The notes beneath the pieces were generated by a model. It saw nothing but the letters and a program-made list of their open reading frames with translations. It did not search any database and had not been told where the DNA came from. Positions 34,674 through 46,837 of a DNA stretch of 64,000 bases are shown here, in pieces. Location of the stretch: the NCBI GenBank assembly GCA_963682025.1, contig OY821520.1, positions 242,213,855 to 242,277,854 on the forward strand, given 5' to 3'. The first letter of the stretch is position 1; the number at the start of each line of letters is the position of its first letter. The translations under genes were made by a program, and so were the position numbers. The stretch is from Cordilura impudica (taxonomy: Eukaryota; Arthropoda; Insecta; Diptera; Scathophagidae).

Positions 34674-35469
34674 ATATCCTATACCACTATGTGGTTTGGG
34701 TATAATGACTTTGTGCTGCTGTTTGTAACAACCAAAAATATTTGACCTAGACCCATCTTTAATTATACCGATCGAATCAGAATCACTTTCTGAGTTGATT
34801 TAACAATGTCCGTCCGTCCGTCCGTCCGTCCGTCCGTCCGTCCGTCTGTGTGTCCACGTAAAGCTTGTAATCAAACTGCAGGTCGCAAATATGAATGTAT
34901 TTTGATGAAATTTGGTACATAAGCTTTTATCGGCCATGGGATGAACGCTATTGAAATTGGTGAGAATCGGTCCATGTTCAGACCTAGCCCCCATACAAAT
35001 TACCCATATGAAATCGACATAAATTGCCATAAGATCCAAATTGTCATATAGATCTTACTCAAATTGGGTTTGTATGCGTTAATTACATCCATTAAGGAGT
35101 AGTCCAAAAATGGTCCCTTTGACCCCATATAGAGCTGCTTCCCGATCTTCACTTAAATCTATTAAAAAACAAAAATATTGCACTGATTTTTCTCAAATTT
35201 TGTTTGTATATATTTTTGCAAAATACAAGAGACTTTACCAAACATGATCAGGATCGGTCCATTTTTGGACCAAGTCCCTATATAGATATAGCATCCGATA
35301 TGAACTTTTTCATATCTGCAGCCAAAAAAATTAATAAAAATCCCACTCAAATTTGGTTTTTGCTTATTTTCTATGTCCAGTTAGTTGGGCCTAAGAGATA
35401 GGGTTTCTAAACGCATGGTATAGGGTATCGTATAGTCGGTCTAGACCGACTATAATTTTCTTACTTGTT
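34674..35469 (+). mobile_element. Family A Helentron-like element, copy 6
   Basis: TATATCCTATACCACTATG start, GTCC tract of about eight units, GGTATAGGGTATCG, perfect AGTCGGTC/GACCGACT palindrome, CTTACTTGTT end. About 795 bp. Confidence 0.88.
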
Positions 35470-35609
35470 AGTATTAAGTATTGAGTAAATTCTACTCAAC
35501 CATATGCATGTAAAATAAATATATAAGAATTGATTTTGTTAAATAAAGGGATAATCATTTTTAAGACTTTATGAAAGGAACAGTTGCCTGCATTTTTAAT
35601 TAAAAGTAA

Positions 35610-36125
35610 CGAAATATGATTTTTCACCAAAATGTCAGCAGACAAACACCACAGGATAGTGTATGAAAAAATTGCTTGATTGCTGTAGTATTATTTGAAC
35701 AGTATTATATGAACGGCAATTCCAAGAATAATGTTTGGCATTTAGGTTACCAAAAACTGTATATTCTTTGGTGGAAGGTGTTAGGAGCAAGATATCAGCA
35801 CAGAAGTTATGGGTATATCTTGGTGAATATAACGAAGATACAATAGGTCTGTTATTTATAATAACTTCAATTGATATGTTTTCGATTGATGAGGTTTTTG
35901 ATATAAAGAGGTTTTTATGTGCGACAGATTTATAAATTAACAGAGCTACTCCTCCTCTTGTATCTGTTCTATCACTTCTATATAAATAATAATTTTTAAA
36001 ATTCATTCAAAGACGCTATTTTAATATCTTCCCGTTCAATTAGTATCTCAAATTGTTTTAATTTAGAAAAGTTTGAAATGCCATTAGCATTCAAGTGATC
36101 CAAACTATTATGAAACTCTGCATAA
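35610..36125 (-). pseudogene. LINE endonuclease domain fragment
   Basis: On the minus strand, 36100 to about 36010 reads LDHLNANGISNFSKLKQF then EILIEREDIKIASLNE, the usual start of the apurinic-type endonuclease of Jockey/R1-like LINEs. After a short deletion and frame change it continues as KNYYLYRSDRTDTRGGVALL, ENISIEVIINNRPIVSSLY and VFGNLNAKHYSWNC. In active enzymes the last block is GDxNAKH, so the key Asp is Asn here. A stop closes the frame at 35635. This is a dead fragment, possibly the 5' counterpart of the same sort of element as the RT at 21361-22710. Confidence 0.75.
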
Positions 36126-36134
36126 TCCGTTTAA

Positions 36135-37075
36135 TTATACCCTCCACTCCAGTGTGCAGAGGGTATATATAAGTTTGTCATTCCGTTTGTAATAATTAGA
36201 AAAAAAAATTTGGACCCCATAAAATATATATATTTGTGATCCTTATAACAACCGGAGTTGATATAGCGATGTCCGTCTGTCCGTCTGTCCGTCTGTCCGT
36301 CTGTCCGTCTGTCCGTCTGTCCGTCTGTCCGTCTGTCCGTCTGTGGAAATCACGATGACGGCATCAATCGGGCAGCTAGGGTGCTCGTTGGCATAAAAAA
36401 TGATTCATTAACATCCTGAAAAGTTTGCTATTTAAAATCGTCCAAATCGGTCGATTAGGGCCCGAGATTTGAATGAAGAACTAAAAAAAGTCTTGAAAAA
36501 ATATAATTTTCTATGTTGTTCTTGTCACGATCACGCCCTCAATAGGATAGCTAGGGTGATAATTTTTAGTGAGAATGATTCACCGAATTCATGGGAAGAT
36601 TTCTACTTCAAAAATCATTAAAATCGGTGGAACAGGTCCAGGTAAATCTATGAAAAATTAAAAAAAAATGAAAAACATGATGTTTCCATATTGTTCCTGT
36701 TGTTATTCTAAATGTTGCATTGTTGTCATAGCTGGACTTGTTGTTTTTGTGGTCGTTGTGGTAATAATATAATAAAAACAAACCCTTTGTACATTTTTTT
36801 TGTGAACTCTGGTAGAAAATTTTAAAAGTTTCCATTGTTTTGGCATCACTAAAAAAATTTGTTAGATCATTTCTGTCATTGCCACGAGCCTGCATGCAAA
36901 ATTTCAGATCGATTGGCTCACGGGAAAGGGGCTAAAAATCGATCCAAAATTTTGTCGACAAGCAGACACTACCAGTTAATATAAAGGCAGTAAATAAAGG
37001 GAGTAAAAGTTCACCAATAATTTAAAAAACAAATTTTTATGTGTTAATTTATTTAAAGAAAAAAATAATTAAATG
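36135..37075 (+). mobile_element. Family B element, copy 4 (5' part only)
   Basis: TATACCCTCCACTCCAGTG start and the long GTCCGTCTGTCCGTCTG tract (about 36271-36345, nine GTCCGTCT pairs, the longest in the window). It follows other B copies to the TTATTTAAAGA word near 37060, where similarity is lost. Confidence 0.75.
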
Positions 37076-37197
37076 AAATAGTAATAATAAAAAAAAATAA
37101 TATACAATACAAAAAAAAAGAATATATAAATAAAATAAAATAAAGATAAATGCATTCATAGCATTATAATACATATAAAAGGTCAATGTTTTCTAAC

Positions 37198-37315
37198 CGT
37201 AACCGTAACGAGTCAGTTGTTTTTTTTTACATGAAAATCATTTAAAACAGTTACCGAACGTAACCGGAACGTCCCAATACTTTTCATGTGAAAAAAAGGC
37301 TGACACGTTACGTAA
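37198..37315. repeat. Small foldback with ~36-base arms
   Basis: ACCGTAACGAGTCAG..ACATGAAAA at 37198-37234 is mirrored by TTTTCATGTG..CTGACACGTTACG at about 37278-37315 with a few mismatches. The loop carries AACAGTTACCGAACGTAACC. It may be a small MITE. Confidence 0.55.
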
Positions 37316-37329
37316 CAGTTACATGTCGC

Positions 37330-38900
37330 TAACTTGTTCTTTACACAGGCTACTGCTTTTGCAGCCAACTTCAAGTCTATTTATATAGTTTCGTAAGCAT
37401 AACTGATAAAATTGTTTCTATTATTTTTTGCTGTAAGTAATAAATTATAAATATACTGAATTTGCAAACTAAAATGGATACATATATTGGAGGTGCTTTA
37501 ATACAAAAGAGTTAACGAAACAAAATCAAAAAAAAAACAACTCTACAACATCAACAATGGCAGTCATATGTTCTTCAAATAGAAAAAAAAAACTGCAAGT
37601 GTGTTTTGTTGCCTACAAAACAAAAATAGTGTTGACAATATAACAAAATATGTAAAAGAAGTTAGTGCTATGAAATATTTTATTTTGTTTAAAAAAAAAA
37701 TCGCAAAATGAAAGGCTATAATTCCATTAATAATCAAAAGGCGTTAAACTAATTTATTTATTTTTACGTTGTACTAATGCATTTTAAATAAGTAAAAGTA
37801 ATTGTATATTTAAATAAAAATGCATTTGTATTATATGTTGCTGTCGTATTCAGAAAAATCAAGTAGCTGACTATACGACTACAAATGCTGCTGCCAGCAG
37901 TCGTCTATGTGTTTCATTCATGATGTTGCATTTTTTTGCGAGCAATACTTACATATATTCTAAATAAAGAAATAATAGTTCTTTTCATACTGCGAAATCT
38001 ATACAAATATATGTACAAATACTATATGTCAAATTTCAAATTTGCAATAATTGATACATTTTTGAAAGAAAATTGTATAATATGAAATGTCTTTAATTTA
38101 TTTCATAGAAAACAATTTTTTGAGGTGCGTGGATTTTCTATATTTACTGTTTTACTATTTTCCTAATGAGGTTAAATGAGTTAAAAAGAATTTAAAATAT
38201 TTGAAAATATTAGGTGAGGATCCTCAAGATGTAATATACGATCGGTCTAAAACTTTTCACTTAGAGCCACAGTTAAATTCGAAACAACAAAAACCCATAT
38301 ATTTTGTGCATAAAGTTTAACATTAAATGTGCTTTTCTAAAATGTCTATATATTTTTTCTCATTCATTTCTGACCATCTTCAATGTAAATTTACCAAAGT
38401 TTTTTTTATTGCAATATGTATATAAAACTTAAAAATTTAATATTTTTTATTGTGTATTAACTTATTATTCTGCGATTTTCATTACATCACAAAATGTTAC
38501 AAATTGGCACTACTGTTTCAAAAACAGAAAACTTCTAAATCAGTTGAAAACAGTTGATCTGTAAAACTGTGTGTGAAATTGTGTCAAATAAAATTACAAA
38601 TATTAATAAATATAATAATACATATATATATATATATATATATTATTAATTTTGTTAAGAATTAGCACAAAATTGATTTTCCATTTTGCATTTCATTTAT
38701 AAAGAATTCTGCCATATTTTGTTAAAGGGAAAATCCATTTTTGTTATATTAAAAAAAACAGACTTGCATTTAATTTTTCCGTGACTGCCTCAATAATTGC
38801 GTAGATGCCACCACAATATTTTTTCTAATTAAATATTAACCAATATCTAACTAGAATTATGATTTATTCCGACTAAAAAGTTCCAATTAAAAGTTATTCA
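37330..38900. other. A+T-rich spacer, no gene recognised
   Basis: No domain-bearing frame. A (TA)n run lies at about 38622-38642, and the stretch 38690-38830 (AATTCTGCCATATTTTGTT, TGCGTAGATGCCACCACAA) is a diverged echo of the family B body near 8720-8830. Confidence 0.45.
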
Positions 38901-38901
38901 T

Positions 38902-39030
38902 CCCAATTATGAATATTCTCAAGGAATTTCTTTCTCACGGAAAATACATTTCTCGAGAAAAAAATTCCTCCAATTATAAATTCCGCGTGAACAAAAAATG
39001 ATTAACTGGCATCATCGAATTTCGAAGCCA
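38902..39030. repeat. Dispersed ~130-bp repeat, copy 2
   Basis: Same as 14648-14779, with TTTCTCGAGAAA at the centre and CATCGAATTTCGAAGCCA at the end. It lies right next to the MITE at 39044. Confidence 0.75.
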
Positions 39031-39043
39031 CTTGCTTTGCTTA

Positions 39044-39536
39044 AGGTGCTATTACATGATGTGTTTTTTACATATGTACTGTCAAATTTTCCCACAACAA
39101 AAGTTGTACACATCGTGTGATACATATGAAACATTGTTTATGTACAATACATGAGGAAAGGCACATGTACATTTTTCAATTAGACCAGGTTCTATTTTTG
39201 TATGACAATCATATGAGAATACAACACTGATTGTGGCGAAAGAAAAACAGAGTAAATTATGAAGATTAATATTGAAAGAAAAATAAATTGTTTAATATTA
39301 ATTAACAATTAAAAAATATATAACTTTTTTTTTAACAATAAATTTTTGTAAATTCACAAATTAAATCAGCTGTTGTTTACATTTAGAGCTTATGTCATAC
39401 GTAAATACATATGCACGTGTGATAGCAAAAATTATGAATCGTATGTAAAAGACAATTTTGACAGACATGAGGAATTTCATATGGATAAAAAAAAGTGACA
39501 GTACATATGTAAAAAACACATCGTGTAATAGCACCT
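39044..39536. mobile_element. MITE with ~40-bp inverted repeats and TTA target duplication
   Basis: The ends AGGTGCTATTACATGATGTG and its inverse (GCACCT at 39531-39536) match for about 40 bases with one difference, through TTTTTTACATATGTACTGTC. TTA flanks both sides (39041-39043, 39537-39539). A 3-bp TTA duplication is typical of PIF/Harbinger-type elements. No coding frame. A fragment of the same MITE lies at 10735-10851. Confidence 0.85.
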
Positions 39537-39589
39537 TTATTGACAATTTATTTTCTATTTTTTGTGTGTGTGCAAACGACCCTACAATA

Positions 39590-40378
39590 AATGTCCCAAT
39601 AAACATTTTTGTTTGCTATCAACTTGAGGTGCATTTGAGATCAAATACATTTCTCAAATCTCCAACGTTAATTCTCAAATGCCCTCAATAGTTCGAATAT
39701 AGTCTTCTCAACTTAAAAGGCACATTTTTTATATGGCGATTTTCATAGTTATCAAATTGAGAAATTTGTGATTCTCAACTTGATAGCAAAGAAATATTTC
39801 CAATCGGTATCAAATGGAAGGTACGGAATTGCCATATTAAAAAATATTATACTAATTTTAGAAATGAAAACAATGTACTTTTTTTAATGTTTCAATTTAA
39901 TTTCATTATATATTTAACATTACTATGTACATATTTAACATTAAATGTACATATTATGTACATTTTTTAAAATCTAGAATTAAAAATAAATGAATTAATT
40001 AGTTGTACATTTTTTGAAAAATTCGACAAAAAGCAGAAATAATTAAAAATATATCAATGATTTATTTGTACTTTTTTGGCATTTTTTAATTTAATTTATT
40101 ATTTATGACATATTTAAATAATATCTCAGACTTAACACAAATCGTATTCAAGTTGAAAAAATGTTTGTCTCAAGTGGAGAAAAGTGTTGGATATCCAATT
40201 GAGAGTAAAAATGTTTCTCAAAGATTGGAAAAAATGTTAAATCTCAACTTGATGTCAAGTTGAAAGCAAACAAGGAGAAAAATTGTTCAACCCAAGTTGA
40301 GAATTACATTTGACATCAATTTAAGAACTTAACTTTTCTCCAACATTGGAGAAATAATATTTCAATGCATACTGGGGA
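39590..40378. mobile_element. Candidate MITE rich in inverted 'ATTCTCAACTTGA' words
   Basis: The left side (CCCAATAAACATTTTTGTTT, GCTATCAACTTGAG) and right side (inverse reads CCCAGTATGCATTGAAATA, then TTGTTTGCTTTCAACTTGAC) are related in inverse order but diverged. TCTCAACTTGATAGCAA and its inverse recur several times inside. Ends are approximate. Confidence 0.45.
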
Positions 40379-41261
40379 ATGACCGAAACTAACACATAAA
40401 CAGTTTTTTCCTATTTGAAAAACATATGACTGTCATTGTTGCTGTTGTAGAGTTGTTATACCCTCCACTCCAGTGTGCAGAGGGTATATATAACTTTGTC
40501 ATTCCGTTTGTAATAATTAGAAAAAAAATTTTGGACCCCATAAAATTTATATATTTGTGATCCTTATAACAACCGGAGTTGATATAGCGATGTCCGTCTG
40601 TCCGTCTGTGGAAATCACGATGACGGCATCAATCCGGCAGCTAGGGTACTCGTTGACATAAAAATGATTCACTAACATCCTGAGAAGTTTGCTATTTAAA
40701 ATCGTCCAAATCGGTCGATTAGGGCCCGAGATTTGAATGAAGAACTAAAAAAGTCTTGAAAAAAAAAATAATTTTCTATGTTGTTCTTGTCACGATCACG
40801 CCCTCAATAGTGCAGCTACAGTGATCATTTTTAGTGAGAATGATTCACCAAATTCATGGAAAGATTTCTACTTCAAAAATCATTAAAATCGGTGGAACAG
40901 GTCCAGGGAAATCTCTGAAAAAGTAAAAAAAAAATGAAAAACATGATATTTCTATATTGTTCTTGTTGTTATTCTAAATGTTGCATTGTTTTCATAGCTG
41001 GACTTGTTGTTTTTGTGGTCGTTATGGTAATAATATAACATTGTTTTGGCATCACTAAAAAAATATGTTAGATCATTTCTGTCATTGCCACAAGCCTGCC
41101 TGCAAAATTTCAGATCGATTGGGTCACGGGAAAGTGGTTAAAATCGATCCAAAATTTTTTCGACAAGCAGACACTACGAGTTAATATAAAGGGAGTAAAA
41201 ATTCACCAACATCTAAAGCAAATAATGCTAAAATACCTAGTTGTTAATAAAAAAAAACAAT

Positions 41262-41885
41262 TGGGCAATTCACAATGGGTAATGTATCGTTTTTTCTCCT
41301 GTATCGTGTATCACTTTACAATAGTGTAAAACTGTTGTTGATAATTTTCACTGAAAAATCTGATACACGATCCAACTTCATTTGCTATGTTTAGTAAATG
41401 TTGTATATTGTATCATAACATATCAGTTCCAAGTGAATGCCAGTTTTTATGAAAAAGAAAAAACAAATACATAGAATATTATCAGCATAAATAATTATAA
41501 AATAAAATATGGCAAATAATGCAAATAACGCAAATACATCGATAAGTTTATTTATATAAAAATTAATGTTTATATTTTTAGTATGTATTTTCTCTTTCAG
41601 TACCAACCAAAACATTTAACATTTTTTTTTTCATTATAAATTAAAATGCAAGAGGTACGTAACTAAAACTCCAGGGTATATCTCACGACCAAAAAGCAAA
41701 CACTGACAAGTGTTTTATCTTATACAAAATAGCAGAAGCGACGAAGCGATCTTTCCTCGTTGGATCGAAAATTACTAAAGAAAGCGTTTTACAATATGAA
41801 AATACAACTGAGTGTTCACAACAAATGATTGTATTGTGTATTTCAATACAACATACAATGTACAACACCTGTTGTGAATTGCCCA
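41262..41885. mobile_element. MITE inserted in B copy 5, AAT target duplication
   Basis: The ends are TGGGCAATTCACAATGGGT and, inverted, TGGGCAATTCACAACAGGT. AAT flanks both sides (41259-41261 and 41886-41888). Copy 1 of family B has the empty site (ACAATGTAAAT), so the 3-bp duplication is exact. The 624-base interior has only low-complexity frames (41391-41615 minus) and cannot encode a transposase. Confidence 0.88.
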
Positions 41886-42376
41886 AATGTAAATTTAGCA
41901 AAAAATTTATGTATTAATTTATTTAAAGAGAAAAACACAAAAATAACGTTTGATGTTGTATTTTTTGTGTGTAATATTTAAATATACATACATACACATA
42001 TTAAATAATACAAATAATGTACATATATTATATATATGTATGTATGTATATTCATAGTAACTGCATGTTAGAAATAAATCGGTTATTTTATTTACATAAA
42101 ATTCTGCAGTATTTTGTTGTGGGGAAAATACATTTCTTTTGTATTAACAGAGTGTCACTTCATTTTGCTCAGCGTGACTATGCCACAGTAGATGCCGCCA
42201 TAATTTTTGTTTGTTCTAATTAGCTTTGCAATAGTTATTTCTATTTTAACATGAATGTTAATATTTTCAACTAGATATCATACAGAACAATGTTAAGAGT
42301 ATACACGGGTTGGTCTTTTATTTCATACGTTTTTTCATTATTCTTTTACAAATATGAACATAAGTTTTGCATATTA

Positions 42377-42952
42377 CCCACCAATCTCACATCACACTGC
42401 AAGTTCGAAAAACTCAATACACTCACATTTTTTTTTACTAATACACACACATTTTCCGCAGTGGTCACACTAATGGCACCAAATTTTTCGTGCGAATAGT
42501 GGCAGACACTAACGATGATTAATGTTACCCTGTTATAAATTTAATGCAAATTTACTGGATTCTGTAAAATTGTAATTAAAGTTTTAACTTGTTAAATCTA
42601 TTATAATGATTTATTTTTTGAAATGCGCATACAAAAACGCAAGTTTGTTAATTATAGAGCATAAATATTATTAACTATTATTAAAATAATACTAATAATA
42701 ATAAATGTAAACATTTTCCCTCAAACATGTGCCTGTATAATAAACTTGGTAACTCTACTTAAAATAAAATAAGAGAGAGAAGTATACAAATTTTTTCAAG
42801 TTTACGCTTCGACAACATTTTAAAAATGAGATTGCAGTCAGATGTTTGAGCATAAAATTTAATGGCGATGGATTCGACTAATTCGAACAATTTTTCGTTG
42901 ATAATACGTACACAACGATTTTACAATTTCAGTGTGATGTGAGATTGGGGGG
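42377..42952. mobile_element. MITE inserted in B copy 5, TTA target duplication
   Basis: The 23-bp arms start CCCACCAATCTCACATCACA on the left and, inverted, CCCCCCAATCTCACATCACA on the right, differing at one base. TTA flanks both ends (42374-42376, 42953-42955). The empty site GCATATTAACTTTTTG is seen in B copies 1 and 2. A TTA duplication and C-rich ends suit a PIF/Harbinger-type MITE of 576 bp. Confidence 0.9.
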
Positions 42953-44532
42953 TTAACTTTTTGTTGTCTTTACAAAATAGAGTTACCGAGTTCGTCAATG
43001 AGTTTTTTGCTTACAAAACAGTTCTACATAGTTATATAGAATTATTATTCTGCTTTACCTATAAAATATCTGATTGCGATTACATCTAATTTTTAAAAAT
43101 TGTTTATAATTAATAAAGCATTATTATTCACATAAATACAAAATTTCACTTTTTAAACTGAAAATAAAATTTCCAATTATAAATTAGAAAATATTAATTG
43201 AGTTTCAGAAAATCATATCAAAACGTCGGAAATAATAATTTTAAATTTAGAAATATCTTTACATATAAAAATGTTTACATTTAAAAAAAATATTGCCATT
43301 CAGGAGATATTAATAACTTTTCAGTACCGCGATTCAGTAACTTCTTTGAACGATAGTCGAATTGTAAAAAAAAAGAAAATTGCAAAATTATCAGTAAAAT
43401 TTTGAAACGATATTCGCTATTGTTAAAGTCAGCTGTTGTTGTTATCTAAACGACAACCATTTTTGTGTTGTTTATCCAATCGATAAAAACTTAAATTTTT
43501 AGGTTGAAATGTCGTCATACATAAATAAAAATCATGAAATAGTGAAGATATTTTGCTTTAATTAAAAAACTTTTTTATATAAATAAAAAAATTAAATAGC
43601 ATATTCAATTCATTATTTCATTTTCAAATAAATAAACAGAAATATTAGTAAAAAAAATAAAGATATTAAACATAAACATAAAATCATCCTGTCAAACACG
43701 AAGTAATTTGTTTTTTTCTATTCTTTGTGTTTTTCGCTTATTTTGACAGAGATGCCACTCCTTTACAATTTAAATAAATAGAAAAACAGATTTGTCGATA
43801 TTAATTTAAATTCAATGAATTTAAGAAAACCTCAAATGATATTTAAGAATTGCTAACATAAAAATTGTTACATAAGTAAACGTAATTTTATGAGAATGTT
43901 ATTTTTTATATATAAATTTTCAAAATTTTTTTTGGATGAAAATTTGAAGTTTTTCAGAAAATAAAGATAACATTAAATTATTTTATTTAAAATGTTTGGG
44001 ACTTTTCGTTTTTTGCGTTTTTCATCCCTAATTTGATTATTTATTATTATAAATTTATTCTCTATGTTTTCAAAATATGGCAATATTTTAAAAAAAAGTT
44101 GAGAGAGCTTTTTTTTTGGTTATTATTTTGTTACTCCATCCAACCTATATGGCCACAATGAAGAAATATTTGGCCAGTTAAAAGAAACTATACAGCCATC
44201 TCCAATTAGCACGATTTAATGCATATAGCCACTCTACACAACCATTACCTTTGCAATGGAGGTTAGGGCGAGCTATTTAATTAGCAAAAACTAAATTAAA
44301 CGAGAAGTTATGTCATATAACCGGAAACGCATGCATATAGGTATATAACCAAAATGCATGCCGATCAGCAACCACGATGACCAAAAAGCAAACACCGAAA
44401 TAAATCCGAAATAATAGAAAAGAAGAAAACCAACCCAAAGAATTTGCTGAAATAATTTGGTATTAAGTTTAACAAACCGAGGTGGAGGGTATCAAAGATT
44501 CGGCACAGCCGAATTTAACACTCTTACTTGTT

Positions 44533-45720
44533 TTTTCTTAGTTTGTGTATAAACATTTTTCAATGGATTTCATAAAAAATATTTCTAATAAAATCATCTT
44601 TAACTCTAGATATATTTGTAGAAAACAACTCTTTTATATATTCCTAATTAACATATCAATATAATTTCATTTAAACTATTTTTGTTTTATTTATTTAAAA
44701 TCTTATTTGTTTTACTATTATATATACCTATATATATATATATATAGATTGTTTATAATTAATTGCACAATAATTACAGCTAAGAAAAAAAGAATACAAG
44801 ATAAATATAAAAGACCAACAAGTCTAAATTAAGTTATTTATGTTTTTAATAGTTGCATAAAAAAATACAAAACAAAAAAATTTCAACTACATTGAAAAAA
44901 TAAAAACTCTTGTTTTAAACTTAAACACTACACTAGAGATTAAATCAAAATAAAATCTTCAAGAAAAAAACATTTTTTGAACAATTTTAAACAAATATTA
45001 AAACAAAATATTTTATAGGTATACTAGAAAAATTACAAATTACAACTAAAAAGTATTTTATAAAGACCACAAATATATTCAAAACTTATTTATATAAATC
45101 TAAATAAATTGGGTTTTCAAAATTGTATGCTTATTCTTGTTATTTTTTAATATAATTTTCTTTTTTACATTAAAACAAAAAAAAATAATTGTACGAATGT
45201 TTGACTTAAAAGTTAAAAAACAAAAAAAAAAATGCGGATTGAGCCTTGTTTCAATTAAAAATATAAAACAATAGAAAATATAAAAGAATATTTAAAGCAA
45301 AATGAAGAAAAATGTAAATATAGAAAAACTCTTCTTAAGGCAACTTTAGAGAAAACAAAACTAAGAATAAAATGAGCAAAAACTCAAAGTTCTCCTTTGA
45401 TTTCGTTGGAAAGCATTTTACGTCAAATGTCTCAATATTTGGTAATTTTTGTTTAGAAAAAAATTTATTTGAAATTTAGTCATACTAAAGACCTTTTAAC
45501 AAATTCATTTTGTTTTTAGGTTTTTAAATATTCATAAAATTTTTTGTCTCTTTCCAAAAAGTCCAATTATGTGTAAATGTCTTTCCAATTTATCGGAATT
45601 TGAAAAATTACTTTTTTAGCTTTTTTTTTGTGGGGGAGGTGATTTTAAGGGCAGAATTTGAAAATTCCTTTTGTCGTTTTAAAAATAAAAGGGAAATTGT
45701 AAAAAGTTTAAAAATGGATT
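44533..45720 (-). other. 3' flank and probable 3' UTR of the zinc-finger gene
   Basis: On the minus strand, downstream of the stop at 45721, the sequence is A+T-rich with several AATAAA words (TTTATT on the plus strand, for example near 44832 and 44690). The transcript probably ends here. No other gene is seen, and family B copy 5 begins at 44532. Confidence 0.45.
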
Positions 45721-46837
45721 TCAAAAACGTTGGGGTGGTATCAGTGTAGCTTTGGTGGTACCCTTAAGAGCATGTTTCTTTTTACGATGCGTTGACAAAT
45801 TACAGGATTGTTTAAAACTTGCACCACAAATTTCGCAAGCAAAACGCCGCTCCTTACTATGAACACTACGGTGTAGCTCTAGACGTGATTGATATTTAAA
45901 CTTAAGACCACAATTTTCAAAGTCACATATGTACCAACGTTCGCCATCGTCCGAGGAGACGGCACTACTGGCACTGGCTGTGGTACTATTGTTTGTGGAT
46001 TCTTTATGATGCGGTAATTCTTGCTTGTATTGCAACTCCTGTTTGTATTGCAATTCTTGTGGCAACAGAGCAGCCATTGACACTGGCACTTGGTTGGAGA
46101 CGGCAGCCGCAGCGGCAGCAGCCATATTTAAAGAGTTTATGGCTGGGGTTTGCACTAATGCGGCGTATGCACTTACGGGTGGGTGTACTTGGGGTATTTG
46201 ATACATTAGAGGTGTACTAATTTCAATTTGTTGTGTCTGTTGCTGTTGCTGCTGTTGTTGTTGCTGTATTTGTTCTTGTTGCTGCTGTTGTTGTTGTTGC
46301 TGCTGCTGTTGCGCCTGCACAGCCGACTGACTTAAAGAAGATGGTTCCAATTTAATATCTATAGCCACCGTGGCTTGCTGTTGCTGCTGTTCTTCGTGGG
46401 CTCTCATTTCTGTATAATCTTTTGGTTCCTTTTGCATATCTTCATCTTCGTTACTCACTACTTCGTCTCTATGTTGGTCATTAACACTTACTTTGCGATA
46501 TAAGGGCAAAGGCATCATAGCTGCCGCTTCCGCCGCTTCCATATACGCCTGTGCTGCTGTGCGGGTCTGCTCCTATAGGGGAAAAATAAATTGGCGCGTT
46601 ATTTGGTCTGCATATATCGTCTGCAAAAATACACTAAATCTTACGACTCACTTGCTTAATGCCGTGCATAAAATTATGCTCATCTTGTATATGCTTCCAA
46701 AATTTATCTTGTGTCTGCAGCTCCTCCTGGCAGGTATGACAAACAATCCAGAATTGTTGGCCGTCGCCCGATAAACAGAATTCACCCAATTTTGTGTAGA
46801 TTTTATTATTTTTACTTATTATACGTGGAAAACCCAT
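45721..46837 (-). CDS. C2H2 zinc-finger protein with polyQ and polyA tracts (two exons)
   Basis: Exon 1 is 46837-46652 (62 codons). The intron is 46651-46573, 79 bases, with GTGAGT donor and CCTATAG acceptor, phase 0. Exon 2 is 46572-45721. The protein is 345 residues and probably a nuclear DNA-binding regulator. A single finger-like unit sits at the N-terminus (C33, C36, H49, H54 in [16 protein letters not shown]). A long disordered middle follows: glutamine tracts encoded mainly by CAG/CAA, an alanine run (MAAAAAAAV) and a tandem QELQYK repeat. Two C-terminal fingers follow: C278/C283/H296/H300 (CDFENC, spacing C-x4-C) and C308/C311/H324/H329, joined by the linker HSKERRF. It ends 16 residues after the last histidine. 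The start is supported by the frame, the finger in exon 1 and the clean splice. I do not recognise a specific Drosophila name. It lies on the opposite strand from the myotubularin gene, head to head across repeats. Confidence 0.85.

Larger units (their letters stand above)
40456..44532 (+). mobile_element. Family B element, copy 5, full length with two MITE insertions
   Basis: TATACCCTCCACTCCAGTG start at 40456 and GGTGGAGGGTATC, hairpin, ACTCTTACTTGTT end at 44532. MITEs at 41262-41885 and 42377-42952 interrupt it. Subtracting them and their duplications leaves about 2.87 kb, close to copy 1. It has deletions relative to copy 1 (for example near 41035) but retains both ends and the inner hairpin near 44329. 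Confidence 0.8.

Noticed and set aside
36271..36345. (GTCCGTCT)n tract as a stand-alone microsatellite
   Set aside because: The tract sits at the same place in every B copy and, as GTCC, in every A copy, so it belongs to the elements.
41391..41901. Two minus-strand frames inside the AAT MITE
   Set aside because: Low-complexity hydrophobic peptides without transposase motifs; the second runs past the MITE end.
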